DNA of 64,000 bases from Pithys albifrons albifrons (GCF_047495875.1 NC_092458.1:2158001-2222000), one strand, 5' to 3'. Counted from the stretch's first letter, positions 12,277-26,580 are shown. Program-made: numbers and translations. Notes: generated by a model from the letters alone, not told the origin.

Positions 12277-14525
12277 ATGCCTGTCCAAGAGGAAGAGGCT
12301 GAGTAGATGGAAGATTGAGAGAATGGAGACACTGTAGTATTTTATCTGAGTGACTTATCCCTGATGGCAAACAAGGGTGGGTCCCCAGGTAAGAGTATAC
12401 AAAGCCTGTTATGACACATTCCTACCTTTCAAATTGTGTGTTTGGCGATCCCTGAGGCAGGCCCACTCTTTCTGAGTTTTCATAATCCTCAGAGTATTGC
12501 TCTCTTAGGAGTTTTTTCTGCATTCTGCTGTTCCAAGTCTTCTGCAATTTAGCTGCTCAGCACTGGTAGTTAATTAGCCTTCTCCTTTTGTGGGTTTTGA
12601 ACTCACCACCTGGTAACAGGATTGTAAACGCTAAAACAAGCAAGCAAACAAACCAAAGCATCTTTGTTTTTAAAGTTTAAAAAGCTATTTGGAGTAGCAC
12701 TCTGTGTATGCAAATAGGAACGTAGATTTAGCAAGGGAAGCTCTCAGGTGTACTCGGGGGGAGTGTCCCATAATGAGCAGGAAGCTGCACAGTGATGTCC
12801 CCTTTCAAACTCCATTTCCAGTCAACCTGTATCTGCCACTGCAGCAAAAACTGCATTTTCTCTCATCATTGTGACCATATTTAAGTATGTAATCACTGAA
12901 AGAACATTGAATTTTAGTGGCTGGCCAGTCCACAAAATCCCCGTGTTTTTTACTGATGTTTAATATTGGTTTATACTTCTACTTAGCATAACAAGTTTAA
13001 GACATGAGCCATAAGCACTGGTTTTTAAACTTTAAATAGATATATCTTCTTTTTGCAAAGGTTCTCTTTTCTTCTTCTTGTAACACTTGTTACCCAAAGC
13101 AAAGGAATGAAGAATAGAGAGTGACGTGAGATTCAATTTGCAAGTGCTGGAATGCAAATTTCATGATGCCAATATCACCCCCTACTGAATTTTTGCATTC
13201 AAGCTGTTGATAAAATTCCTCATGCTGAGAAGACTAATTTCATTTTCTAAGGAACAGAAAGAAAGATGTTTTAATGTAGTATCCAAAATGAGAGTCCATA
13301 CTAGACCAAAAAAAATATATTTAAATTTTATTTTCAAGGTGATTGTTTTAAAATGTAATTTTTCATTTCCTTGTAATTAAGAGCAAGGTAGTTGAAAAAA
13401 ATTTATAATGTGCCTTTCAATTATGGTTTGACTCATTTTGAGCAATAAAGAGAAGCATGATAAATGATCACATAATAAATTAGATGAGTGACTACAGTTT
13501 TTAACCACATCAATAGTCTCTTGGATTATTATATTTTCTTCTAAAAAATGAAAAAATCATCAATATAATGGAAAAGATGATACGTATTCCCTGACAGTAA
13601 TGTGACTTTATTTTGTGAATCAAACACCTTAACATTCAAGCAATCATATCGTTTTTCCATGCAGAACCAGATTACCTCCTAGAAAAATAATTGAGCATCT
13701 TTGTTTTTATCCTTTAAGTACACCCTAAACCCCATTATACTGTTGTAAAGGAGGATTATTAAACTAAAGAACAGTAGCATGTTTAATGATGATCTGCTAA
13801 CAAAACAGTCTGGCTAATCTCTGATTAGTGATTACATTTCGACACCGACCCAAAACACAGGATAACTGAATTTCTTAAGACATAAATCATCTGCAAAAAT
13901 TAACCTGTGTATTCTGTCTTCATTTCATTTCTTTAGTACTTGGCAGTACTTCTTTAGAAGGAAAAAAGATCCATCAGTTGCTCTAGACAAAAGCAGGTCA
14001 GATCTTTCCAAAGTGCCAGAAGTACTTGGTCTTTTATGTAGTAGACTGCAGGCTTGAAGACATGATAGTAGTATTTTTCTATTTTTTTATTGTACAAACT
14101 CATATTTTTTAATATTTTAATTTTGTTTCAGTCATCCTTGTATTTCAAGACTTTTGCCTCGGGGTTTTTTGCATAACTCTATCAAATATTTGAAGTGAAA
14201 CATACATAGAAAAAAGGGCTTAGTAAAGGGTCCCTTTACACAAAACAACTATAAATCCACTTGAAGAGAGTTGCATTTTCTTGAGAAGTATTTAAAAATT
14301 GATAAAACATTGACTTGTCATGCATTTTCTTAATGATAATTTCACTTTTCAGAAGTACTACCTTGTTTCTGTTTAATATAACTGTTATGAATGCTAGGAC
14401 AGATGCCATTGATATCACACCAGTTTTAATCTAAGACATCCAATACTACTCTATTTTGGTTTTTTTCTGTATTCAAAAACTAAAGTATCAATAAATTGTT
14501 ATTTCGTCTCCTTTTATACTTGCAG

Positions 14526-14676
14526 ACGGTTTGACAGATCTTGGGAAAAGTGGCAGCTCTTTCACAGTGACCTGAAGAGCTTTAATCAGTGGCTGACTGA
14601 GACTGAAGAGAAGCTGTCGAGAGCACAGATAGAGGCTGGAGATGTGGGGCACATGAAAACCAAGCAATTTATCCAG
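14526..14676 (+). CDS. UTRN: Internal coding exon of a dystrophin-family rod domain (DMD exon 44 equivalent; probably utrophin)
   Basis: The exon encodes 50 residues of a spectrin-like triple-helical repeat in the long rod that links N-terminal actin binding to the C-terminal dystroglycan-binding region of the membrane cytoskeleton. The translation begins RFDRSWEKWQLFHSDL and continues KSFNQWLTETEEKL, with the conserved Trp of helix A. The first base completes a codon from the previous exon and the last codon is complete, as in human DMD exon 44 (148 bp from memory; here 151, one codon more). The acceptor is a T/C-rich tract ending TGCAG, and the donor is CAG/GTAGGA. The helix-A half matches dystrophin closely. 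The second half (AQIEAGDVGHMKTKQF) lacks the PENWEH-type linker I expect in vertebrate dystrophin. That divergence, plus the extra codon, is why I choose utrophin; a diverged bird DMD exon is the alternative. Family assignment is firm, paralogue choice moderate. Confidence 0.8.
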
Positions 14677-17600
14677 GTAGGATTTGATTAACCCATTGCC
14701 TGGTTCTCTGCAGTTTTTAAGAAACTTGCAGGTCTGGGTAATCTGTACAGTTTTGCAGTTCATTTAAGGACAATTTCTAGTGTTGAGTGGCTGGTGACAA
14801 TTTTTGTCAGACATTTGTGTTTATCTGGTTGACAAAGAATTTTCACTAATTTGTGGTAAGCCAGATTTTTAAAAGAAATAAGATATGGGATGCCATGGTA
14901 TATTGTGATACTTCCATAGTTACATAGTTGTATGGTCTTTAATTAAAATGCTCATTAATTTCCATTTGATTTTTATGACCAGCAGAAGTATCATAGTTAA
15001 TTTTAAAATCTTGTTGAAGAAATGCAACCCATCACTGAGCTCTATAAAAGACATTCCATGAACTCTGTCTTGCAAGTATTGCTTATTTTGCCTGTTTCAT
15101 GTTTTAATGAAAGAATCTTGAAGATGAAGATGCCTTTTCTTCTTTATTTTTTTTTTTGTGAAATCCAGTGTGACAGAATAGCCACTTAGTTCCTACATGT
15201 CCAGTACTAATTTGTGTGCTTTTCATCCTCCAAGCTCTTTGAGCATCATAAAGAAAATAACTCTGGTTTCTTGGTAGTTTATTTCATTTCCCTCTTGTGT
15301 GCTTGAAACGGTAATGGGGATGAAGAACTAATTCTAAACTGATGTTCTGGATGTAGATAGTTTCAGCTGAATAACATGACTTGTCTAAACTGTGGATTCT
15401 TGTTACAAGTTGCTACTTGTGCATAAGAAAAAATCTATGAAACTAATTGACATTTGTACATTTGAATTTCTGGATGGAATTACTGGATTTCAAGTAGAAA
15501 GAAGTTTGATCTCTCTAATATTAGAGTTTTGGTTTGAATGCAACATTAACCTAAGTTTTCTCTCACAGTTGAAAAACTAAATCATGTCTTCTGAACTTTA
15601 ATATTAAAAGACAACTTTTTTTAAGAATTAGTCTCTTATTTCTTACCTGTAAAAGTGCTGAACTGAAAAGGAAACACAATCCCGTGGTGCAAGTACAAAA
15701 AGAAAAAAAAAAGATAGAACCTTTAAGTAATACACTACCCTGAATAGTTAAAAGAGAAGATAAATATTTTCCAGCAAATTACTATCAATGCTTTGAATAC
15801 TGGAAAAAGGCATCTAAGATCTGGCTGAGGAAATGCAAAGTCATCAAGGATCTAAAGTTGCTCATCAATGTGTATGTAAAAGGTGTAAAAGTTCATACAT
15901 AGATGAAATTTCAATTCCCTTTCTCTGACCCACAGTTCTGAGTGTTTCTTTGAAAAAGGTATTTGCTAGTAAAGTTAGACATGTGTGTCTATGTGGCAAA
16001 TATAGTGTGTTATAAAACTTTACCCTTTCTTCTGTGCTTTGCCTGTGCTCCATCAGCCTTCGTGGCTTACATCCTTGAGCAGCTTCAAACAGGCATTTAG
16101 GAAAAAAAAAATGGATCCATGAAAGAAAGTGCTTGTCTCCCTTTTTTCCTAACCTTTTCTAAAATAATATTTTCTCTCGGAGAAGAAGTTAATTTTTGAG
16201 AGTGCCCAGACCAAGGTAAGAGGTGTCATAGATGTTAAAAATTCACATTTCAAAGTCTCAGGAGATTAATAGCATTATTTTCTTGTCTTCATTAAGAAAG
16301 AAGTTCATACAGAGCTGAACATCACGCTGAAAGACCCTGAGAGAATGTCTAGTCATGCAGAAACTTATATTTTGGTGTAGAACAAGACTGGTTTCTTTGA
16401 CCTAGCCTCCTTCTCACCTGTTATTCATTTATTATTTTCTTATGCTATATATGAGAATATTTTGAATATATGTTTACAGAATGGCTATTTCTTTTTGCAG
16501 TCCATCAAGCTTTCTCTTTCTTCTTTTTTCCCTTGTGTTAGGTATCCCATGAACTCATGAATTTGTCACTCAAACGTTTCCATGAGTTCAATGTGACTCA
16601 CAAAAGTACCTTTCTAATGAAAATTTGCAAGGTGTGAAAACGTTCCAGTGTAACTCCAGAATGCATACCCGATGTTGTTTGACATTTATTTGTGACAGAA
16701 TGCTTAGTCTGAAGTTGCACTGTTCCCATTCTCTTCATTGGCTCTTTGTTTTGCTGGGTCTTCTTTCAAAAGTGTTGGGCTTCTGTGAGGCTGACTGAAG
16801 AGATAATTAGAATTTCCACTAGGTAAAGAGTTAAACAGCTGAGCATTTTGATTTACAAGTACAGAAACTTGTTTTATTAATGAGATCGTGCTGCTTAGTA
16901 AACCATATTCAGAATTAACAAGATATGTTTGAAAATGCTTTCACAAGCAAATGAATAGTCTGGTATTCAACAAGGAACTGGTTTTAGAAAAAAAATATAC
17001 ATGACATTCAGATGTGCAATACTGTTGCTAAGTCAGACTGCTTTGGAAAAGTAAAGATTAATGTGTTCATTAACTTTCATTAAATACATAGAGTCAAATG
17101 TTAGTATATAATGAAACAGTCAACAGTATGATGAGGTGATTATGTTAATATAGGTTAAAAGGTAACTACATTCTTCTTAGGTATTTGAGGAGGGGAGATG
17201 TGGTCCTTTTTGCTGCACAATGGCATGATATTAAACAACATTTATGTATTATATATAATGTGAATAATAATAGAATTGTTTCAGGTCATGAATACGTTAA
17301 TACTCTTGTTAATTTTTCACTAAGATTTTCTGAGAGCAGAACTTGTGGTGTTGAGAAGAAATATCACATTTCAGGGGTTTTTTTAAAAAAATGTAATTGG
17401 CTTCTTTACTCATTAGGAGACACAGGGCTTAAAAGTATGTTTTACAGACAGAACATCATATAATCCCTTTCAAACATGTTGATGCGTGTCTTGAAATTAT
17501 TTAAAGATTTTTTTCTCTCATTATTGTGATAGAAAGATTCTTCTCTCTCTTTACTTCGTAATGTTTGGTGACTGTAACAACTTCAACTTCCTGCACTTGC

Positions 17601-20600
17601 ACTCAGCTTATTTATTTTTGTGCCAGGACTGGGTTGTAGTTCAGTTCTATCTACCCCCTGAGGTGTATCTCTTTTGGTTCGTCCAGGCTGCAGTCATCTC
17701 CCCTATTGCATCTCATTCGGTACACTGAAGCCACAGCTCTCTAATCTGCTTTCATATGGTAGCCAGACAACTTGATTCTTATTTCCTGTGCCTATTCCTC
17801 TTTCTGGAGCATGAGTTCCCAAAATAGCACACTATTATCCAAACTGAAATGCCATCTGTATCATCAACAAGGTAGCTCAGGTGCTGTATTTGACGGTTGG
17901 ATCTTACCATGGCTGAATGTTGGAACAGAATTTTCAATCATCTGTCTGAACTTTGTTATTTCATTTTTTTTTTCTTGTGGCCTGCCTTGCAGCCCCAATC
18001 TGTGTTCCATTTTGTATAAGAAAGCAACCAAACCAAACAAACCTCTCCAAAAAATACATTGTACTGGAAATGAATTTCAGGTTAATATGCAGCAAAGAGG
18101 CAAACAAGGGTTAATGTTGGGGGGTGGGGGAAGCTGTTCATGTGTGGTAAGGACATGGTGAAAAGGCAGCTGCAAAAAGGAGATTCTATATCAGTTTTAG
18201 AACTTGACTGTGATGCTGCAATCCTGAATCATTACCTGAGAACTTAAAAATGGTATTGTTATTTTAAAAGTACAGACATTTTGAACATTTGCTTGTTACA
18301 CAGGTATTAGTAGTTGCTCAACAGTTTAGATTTAATATCCACTTGTGGTTTGCAAATTTACTTTATTTTAGGTGGTGCAGTTACAATGGCAAAATAATTA
18401 AGTTTATAGAGTCTGAATTTTGAAGAAATTTCTTTGTGTTCATGATATTCATCTATTCTGATTGGTCACTGAGGGGTAGTTCCCAGCAAACAGGCAAATC
18501 TGGACTTTATTTTTCTTAACTTCACTGTTTAAAAATATTCCTTTTATATAATTATTAATTTTCCAAGTGTTTACTTTCACTTACAGGCATAAATATCAAT
18601 GGTATTATGTCTATTTTTTAAGGTCTTGGAGGACCTTAAATGCTGGATGTTGGCCTTATTAAATATAGTCAGCCTTCTGAGAATACTCTAGATATAGAAA
18701 TTGATTACAAATTACAGATCTCAAATAGTTCCTACACTGAATTGTCCAGCATTTACATTTTAGGGTACTCATCCAAGCCTGGGAAAACCTTGTGAATGAC
18801 TCCTGCCTTCTCTAGATCTTCTTTCTGCTGCACCATAATATCAGGAACATGATATTTTTGTCTTGTAGATGTTTAAAGTAAAAAGATATCAAGAATCCAG
18901 GCTCCGGTGCTGAAAGTCATGCTAATAATTTCTCTCTTTTATAGCTAAAGTGGATTATATGGGTATTGATGGTTTAATAACCACTGAATTTAAACAGTTT
19001 TTTTCTGGAAAGGAGCACATGCAATTAGATTATAGGGGAGAAAAAAAGTGTTTCAGTGCTCAAGGCCATGTATTCTCATACCACGAAAGCAAACTGGCAA
19101 GTGGGTGGATAGTTTACTCTGATTTCCCCCAAAATATAGAACTTGTAAAAATACTATTTTATATATAATAATTTTGTCTTTAGTAATTTGGATTTTGTAT
19201 TTTTAGTTTTATTTCCTGCTTTACTGATTGATAAAGGTTATGTCAACAATTTCTGATTCTTCTTGTTCCAGTTTGGATTCAAACAGTTCAATTTTGTCCC
19301 ACTTCAATTTTGACTAGTGTTTCTTGGTGACCTGAAAATTGTAGAAATGTAACAAAATACTCTTTCTGGTCAAAGAGATTTCTATTATTGCATAGTGATT
19401 CTATAAGCAAGAGAAAATATAGAACTTGGAATCAATGAGAAACCAATTTAGCATTGTTTTAGCAGAGTATTTAATTGGAACAATCAAGGTACCTACTACA
19501 ATGTCCCAGGCATGTCTGGAAGGATATATATCTGGCAGGAATATATTCTTGGTTAATATCTTATAAATACCAAAAGCACACTATTCCTTACTGTTATGTT
19601 GAAAAGAGATTCTACAGTCATTACTTTTATTTAAAAAAAAATATTTATTAATATTCACCTTAAAATTTTACACATCCTTGTAGTACTTTGACTAAATGTT
19701 CTGAACCAGGCACTGGAATGTTGTAAACATGATTTCCAGCATCCATGAATGCCATCAGATCTTACTTACATATTGACTGGATCAGTTATTCAGAGATTAC
19801 TGGGTTTCTTTATACTGGCTATCACCCTCTTAAATACCTGAGTGCAGCTTGCTATTGCCCCGAAGGAAGAAGGCCTAGACTGAAATATCCCATGAATTTC
19901 AGTCTTTTGTCCAGTTTCTAAAGTTTCAGTAGAAATTACTCAAATAATATCCATGAGCTCTGCATCAGACACCTGGACCCTCACTGAGCAAAACTCTTTT
20001 CAAACTCATCTTAAAAACAAATTCATGGGCCTTTCTTGACTGAAGTGCTATCAGTAATGGAAAGACTTCAAGTTAATAAGAGAACATCACAGTTCCTAGT
20101 AAAGTAGTTACTGCTTCTTGCTTATGCTAAACAAAATATTGAATAGTAGTGTAATCTTTTCAGTTCATTTCTATATATATAAACCCTAAACCTTTCTTTT
20201 ACTGTTGAAAGGCTCCTCACCTTTGTTAATACTACTAATGGAAGTGATGAAATACCAAAATAGTTTATCCTGAATTTGCAGCAAAAATATTTTTGTACAG
20301 TTTCAAGCTATAAGAAGTATAACTTCACAAAGATATCAGGTATTTAATTCTTCTTTAGTGCACACAATTAATTTCTAATTTACTATATCCTATTAAAAGT
20401 TTCTAATTAATTTTTGCCGCTGGTAGTGGGACATTAAAATGTCTGAAGGCTGTGGGAAATAATAAATTTAACGTTGCTTATGTGGTTCTGCCTACTCTTG
20501 CACCATTAGATGAAAATTTGTTGCTTATATTTAGATTTTATTGTAAATCCTGGCATTATTTGTTCTGAAAATCGAATTCAATGTTGTAATTAATTAATTA

Positions 20601-20974
20601 GGATGCATTTTTCAAAAATTTCATTATGAAAATTTTGAAGTAGCTATTAGCACACATAAATGCAGAGTGAAATAATTTTCATGCATGAGGAGAATGAGTA
20701 AATGGGGGAGGGAGGGTTGGTTTTTGGTTGGTTTTTTTTTTTTTTTGCCTTGGAGAGGACAGTGTTCTTGAACTGGATCAGTCAAATGTCCTGGTACCTG
20801 ACTGTAACTGCCTCAGTGTTTGGGGCAGTTTATCCTCCCCAGTTCAAGTGGATATAGAGTACTAGGACTTGGAGATCTGGGAAGGAGATTGAGGTTTATA
20901 CCCATTTCACAAGCATTTTTTTGTCTGTGTAAAAAAAAAAAAAAAAGGAAACAGAGGATGCACTTTTTTCATGC

Positions 20975-21597
20975 TGTCTTGATTTGAGATAAGCAACTGC
21001 CAACCCCCCCAAGCACAGAGAGAAAAGCCTCCCTCCTAACACCAGGGAAAGGGAGGAAAAGAGAGGGGAAAGGAAAAAAACACTTCAAACTGCATTTATA
21101 CTAAACCTACATATATTTTTCACAGAAAGAAAGAGACAATTAGAAGAGAGTACAAATATTCACTCACACAAGTCTGCAACAACAAGTTCCCCACCTCAAC
21201 TTCTTAACGAACACACAAATTCTACTGTCCTAACTACACATTACTTAAGAAAACTTATTCCCCAGGGAGACAAACTCAAGCAGAAAGGAGAGACCCAGAA
21301 CAACACATTTGACTTTCCTGAGATACCCTGTGAGCCAGTGGTGGACCTGGTCCTCTCCATCCCCCCTGGGACAGCATCGTGTGTCCTCCCAAGAGGAGGC
21401 TGAGAAGCCACTGCCTTAACCACTCCCACACTGGTTCCTACTGCCCTGGAGATGATGTCATAATGTGGTATGGAATACAAAATTACTGGCTAGAAGAGGT
21501 CAGCTGTTAGCTCAGCCCAGCTCAAGTCAGCTGACAGCTTCGGCCTAGTCCAGACTTCAGAGCCCAAATCTAGGCCCACCTGGGGGAACCCATAACA
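20975..21597 (-). mobile_element. Solo LTR, ERVL-like family
   Basis: The + strand runs from TGTCTTGATTTGAG to ACCCATAACA. The flanks are CATGC (20970-20974) and CATAC (21598-21602), a 5-bp target duplication with one mismatch. It is nearly identical along its length to the LTR at 41788-42411. In the minus-strand (probable sense) direction a TATAAAT sequence sits about two thirds of the way along. No gag-pol-env sequence is present. Confidence 0.87.
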
Positions 21598-24500
21598 CAT
21601 ACTAAGTAATTTATCTTAGTGTCAGGGCTAATCCAGACATTTATAATCAGTGACATGTACAGGTAATACACTTCAGATGTAAAATATTTACTAATGCTTT
21701 TGTCATGGTATAAATAGTTTAGTTAACCCAACTATGTCTTAGAAATGAAGGGCTAAAGAAATGACTGCTTTGAAGGAGGATGATATTGGTTCTTTTCAAA
21801 ACAAAACATTTATCTGATTTGCTTCCATAGGTCTTTCAAAAGTACATCTCACACTGCATCAGGGATGGCCATGGCACATCATTAACTCTGTGGGTGACAA
21901 TGCCTAGATGTGAAGATAAGTTAATTTGTGAGGTTTGAACTGTGTTGTTTAATGTCTGGTCAGCCTGGGAGTCTTTCTACATCCACCATTAAAAGTGCTT
22001 AGAGAAAACCACCAGAGGAAAGTAAAATTCTTAGGGAATAACTTTCCATACATATTAATTATATAAATTAGTACAACCAGGTCTTGCTGGGGGGCTTCTC
22101 ATGTATAGCTTTATTAATCTTAGAACCTTTCATCCCAACAGAGTTTACAAACTCTGAGCAGTTTTTCATTACCACCTTATTTGAGACTAGAGCCACAAAG
22201 TAAAGCCATGGAGTCAGCTTGCTGGACAAGTCAGCAGGTTAATGTTGTGTGCTTCAAAAAGTGAACTGTTTAAGAAAATAACAAACCTTCTGCATTATAA
22301 AAACGTTAATGTTTATGCAGAGCAGACAGAGAAGGATCAGCACCTGCCTTTAAACTGTCTAAATAATACCTCAGCTAAATTTACATATCCAAATTTAGGA
22401 TGTCAGTTTTTGTCAGGTTGTTGTCCTTTGTGCTTAGGTATTTTCCAGTGGGTTCCTCTTTACTGGAAACCTTTTAGGCACCTTTGGGGAGGTGTTGGTT
22501 TGTTTCTTAATAAAAAAAAAGAGTTGTCCAGGGAATATACCATAGGTTTGGCCATGGGAAGATATTGAAGAATGGATTTTTTTGGCTAGACTATTGTAAT
22601 ATTTATTGTTTATTTTGTATAAACTTGTCACTTCATTTGTTTTTTTGGTGTTATGTTATAAAGACAGAAAGTAGCAGGCATGGAAAGAGTGGTAATGAGA
22701 TTTATCTGTTTAAATAAAATATTTACTTTTATCCTACAGAAAACTTCCAACATATTTCTTTCCTACATAATATTTGGATGTGAGACCCATCTCACCAAAA
22801 TAGGTCCAGAGTAGGCATCAGAGTTTGAGCTGATAATCCTCATTCTTTTATAGACAAGAAAAATAAAAATTTCTTTGGTGAATGCCACCTGGCCTTTCTG
22901 AGACACCCAGAATATTTGAAAGTGACCTCCAGATGAAAATTGAATTATTATTTTATTGGTAATTTCATTTAGTCATTTGACTTTTTTTAAAAAAAAATAA
23001 GCTGTCATGAAAAGGTAAGAACATAAAAATATTTAAGAATTACTTTACTTTTAGCTGAGCTACTCCCTCTCCTGAATGCCTATTTCATCAGGTTTTGAAT
23101 ATTCAGGGTACTGGTACCAGTGAATCAGCACTGGTGCTACCCAGAATGTGTTACAAAGTTATGTATTCCTGTTGAGATAATTATGTTTTCTTAATTGGAC
23201 AAGACATTTAACCACAGTACTGAATTTTTTGATGCATGTAGTAGAAGAGAATATAAAAGCTATTTGAATTAATTGTATTTCCAGTAAGTTTTGTGAACAT
23301 CAGAGATTTGAAAGTAGAGTTCCCAGAGCTTGTGTCTTGCACTTATCTGTGAGTTCCAGCTGAAATGTTTTCCACCATGGAGGGGCTTTACAAGCTGTTT
23401 CTCTGTGTGAATTCCCAGCTTTTTACTAAGGCCTACGCACTACACCTGTTCCCTCACTAGTGACCAATGCTAGCTGATTTTCTTTATCTTGTTGCATGTT
23501 TTTTAATAAATTATCAATTTTCATTAGTTTTTAACAGTCTAATCTTTGTTTCAAGGTAGCCAGAATATGTGGGGTAAGGTTAGACTGGAAGACAGATTAA
23601 CAAAAAGTCAGAAAGTTCAATCATAGAATCTTTAAAAAAAAAATAAAATCCAGAAAACTGGTGTAAGAGTTTTCCAAAAAGTATTTTCTTTAAAACTGTT
23701 TAACCTGTTGTGTTAAAGAGTTATCAAATACTTCACTTACCAGCACTTACTTGTCAGAAAAAAATTTAGATAGAGGCTCTTTCTTTCCTTTGTGCTGTTT
23801 AGAGCTCCCTCAAGGAATTTTTCCTCTTGTTGTTGCTCATATCATGCTGGCTTGCTCTGGTGTATGCAATTAATTTTCTTCCTAAAATCAAGAACTAAAA
23901 AATAAAAAAAAAAGTGACATTGGTTCAATAAAGCTTATGGCAGAATTTCTGAACAACATTAGATTTTTATGGTAGAAACTGTTTGATCTCAGTTTTTTTT
24001 TCCTATTATGCCTCAGAAGGCAGCAAATTTATTACTTAATCTTCTAAAAGTAAACAACTGTAGCTTTTCATTCAAAATCTAGGCTTTCAATGGGTGAAAA
24101 AAAAGCTATAACAACTACATAATTTCTTATATTTGTTTGACTTTTCACAATGGAAGCAAGACCATTATTGGAAAAAAACAAACCTATTTTATAGGTGTAA
24201 GTATTTTGCAATTGCTGAATATCTTCTAAATTCAAGCAATAATTCTGCCTTAATCAGGATCAAAAGGAGAAATAAATATGTTCTTTTGTCACATATAGAC
24301 CATTGACAGGCCTCCATTTTCATTGAATGATTCAAGGATATGTAATGTCTTGTGGAGTGTGGCAAATTCCAGTTTATGCATTGATTGGAACATGGGTATA
24401 ATAGTCTATTGTATTAATCATGTGACTAAATTAAATTCGAGGTGCACATATGTCAGAATTTTGCTGATTTCAGAATGGCTTCTTGAGTTTTGTGTTTTAA

Positions 24501-25241
24501 TGAAGGCAGCAAACCCTTGCAGTACCTAAGGGAGACTGGGCAAAAATGCTAAGAGAAGGGAAAGAGGAAATGAAAGAGAACATATTATGAACAGCTTTTC
24601 CAGTATGCAATTGCTGTATCAGGATGGCAAATACCTACCAGTTTCACAGTATCATGAAGTGTCTCACCATATCTGATCAAAAGGTGACAGTCAAAATCAA
24701 TTATTATTTGTCATTTTTGTGGAAATGTAGTTTAAGAGAACTTCATAAAGGAGATGTACTGAATGCACTGCTACTGGGGTGGTCAGAAAACAATTTGGTA
24801 ATGTGAAAAGGATGTTTCTGAATTTCAGGGTCCTAAGATGAGCATAGGGCTCTAAGAATGTTAATTTTCCATTAATGTGGTGGAAATGGGAGCTATTATT
24901 CACCTGTGTTATGTAAGACAGTTCATACAAGTTTAATTATCCTGAAAGCTGGAAATAGGTGCTGATTCTTTTATGTAATTTAGGTGAGCAGTTTATTTAT
25001 TTATTTCCCATTATTAGATAACTATGTCCTATGGCCTTCCATAGGAAGACATGGTGGTTCTCTGTTTCCTCTCCGTGCCAAGAACACATTAATGACAACT
25101 ACTGTTGTTTGTTTTTTTTTAATCTTTTGTTAGACTTTATGTTAACTCAGAGTATTACAGGACTTAAGAGACTCAGAGGAACAGCCCTTAGCTGCCTCAA
25201 ATAAGGCCTTCTATGGTATTTTCTAAATTTGTTATCACTAC

Positions 25242-25819
25242 TGATGCCATGAATGACCCTTCCCCCCAAAAACAGGACTCTGAGCCACGTTAGTGCAGGG
25301 TAAGATAAAAAGTAAAGGTCCTTTAATATCCCAGGCCTACAGCCCACAGGAATACAGGATGACATGCATGTGCCCCAGTTCTTGTTTCCATGGCTTTTAT
25401 AATAAGATCCCTCCAATCATTGCTTTACACATTTCTCAGTCCAGCCCCAGTCCCACCCCTGGTCCAACCCCTGGAATTGGGTCTGGGGTCGTCAAGACCC
25501 TCTGTCTTCATCAGCTCTTCTTCCTCAGGCACACAAAGGTCTCTTGGAGTTCATCCAATTCTGGCTTTTGGGTCACTCTGACCTGTGTTTATGTTTCATT
25601 CTGTGGGCCTTCTGATATCCTTCAGCTCTACCTTGGAAAGGAGTCTAAACAAGATTAATTAACTAAAGGAATTTGAGCTCCCTGTTCTGGGACAGGGGTA
25701 GTGATAGAAAGGCATTAAACTTAAACTGTTAGAAATATTAACCCTCTAAAAATCTACAACTACTGTGTTCCTAAAATCTACAAAATGTGAAAATCAGAAC
25801 AAAAACCCCTTTGGCATCA
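25242..25819 (-). mobile_element. Solo LTR, class-I-like, 4-bp target duplication (copy 1 of an inverted pair)
   Basis: The ends are short inverted repeats, TGATGCC and GGCATCA, flanked by perfect CTAC duplications (25238-25241 and 25820-25823). Four-bp duplications fit class I (ERV1-like) integration. The whole 578 bp recurs in reverse orientation at 31380-31959 with few differences. In the minus direction a TTATAAAAGCC TATA-like site is present, so I assign the minus strand as sense. Open frames read across it are repeat translations. Confidence 0.88.
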
Positions 25820-26580
25820 CTACCCTATTCAACTCCCTCTTTTGTACTGTATTGCCCCTAGCAATGGCTCCTGTGACACAAGGCTGATGATTCTGCAATC
25901 CTGCCATGAGCAAAGCAAAATATCAAGCCAATGAAATTTGGCTGATGAATTTATCATCTTTGTGTTCATTTGATTGTTAGTTTTAGATGGGAAAGAAATG
26001 TAATAGCCCAAACAATGCATATGTTGTTTTAAAGGTAATAATAGAAAAGCAATCTAATGGTTAATTCTGTTGAGTTGATGTTTTTGCTACAGAAAATCAG
26101 GCTTTTGGAATATAACAAATTTAACCATTTAAAAATCTGAAATTATTAATCAGCAAATAACAACTAGAGGAAGTGTTTAACATATAGCCAATAAATTGTT
26201 ATTGAGCTTTTTTATGTCAAAACCCTTAGGGATCTTTTAAAATTACTACTACAGTTTCTTTTATTATGAATGAAACTAATAAAAAGGAACTTTGTGGTAC
26301 TCTCAGGTTTAAGAAAGTTAAAAGAATAAATATATGGTCCTGATAGTCACTTTAGTGTAAAAATGAATCATATGAAAAGGAGCACATTTATTGTATCTGT
26401 TGCAAATGAGAGATTTTAGCTTCTTGAAGAATCACCATGAAAGATACTGCCAAAAAGCAGGTTTTAATATGAATTTGTGAAATTGCAATTTTAATGGAGT
26501 TCAGTGGCAAGGTTCACTCTGTGACTTACTACACAGATGAAGCATAGAAAGGAAAATCAAATTCTTTAGAACGCCACAGG

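Larger units (their letters stand above)
1..14525 (+). other. UTRN: intron upstream of the rod-domain exon (intron-43 equivalent, partial)
   Basis: This is non-coding intronic sequence preceding the only recognised exon. It is AT-rich, and I see no exon with paired splice sites. Its 3' end carries a pyrimidine-rich run followed by TGCAG, which is the acceptor of the exon. The identifiable contents are two CR1 tails, an A-rich tract and two solo LTRs, listed separately. The stretch at about 8060-8640 is less AT-rich than its surroundings but CpG-poor, and I could not match it to a gene or repeat. The blocks 1-3000, 4920-7030, 8650-10850 and 12280-14520 show nothing I can name. Confidence 0.8.

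Noticed and set aside
17772..18161. 129-codon + strand frame in the intron
   Set aside because: Low-complexity hydrophobic and Ser-rich translation with no family resemblance; length is within chance for AT-rich DNA of this size.
18617..18640. Perfect 9-bp stem with 6-nt loop (TTTAAGGTC / GACCTTAAA)
   Set aside because: One short hairpin of this size is expected by chance in 64 kb, and nothing around it suggests an RNA gene.
25293..25658. 121-codon frame, with a partner on the opposite strand at 31541-31841
   Set aside because: The same sequence appears in both copies of a solo LTR; it is repeat translation.
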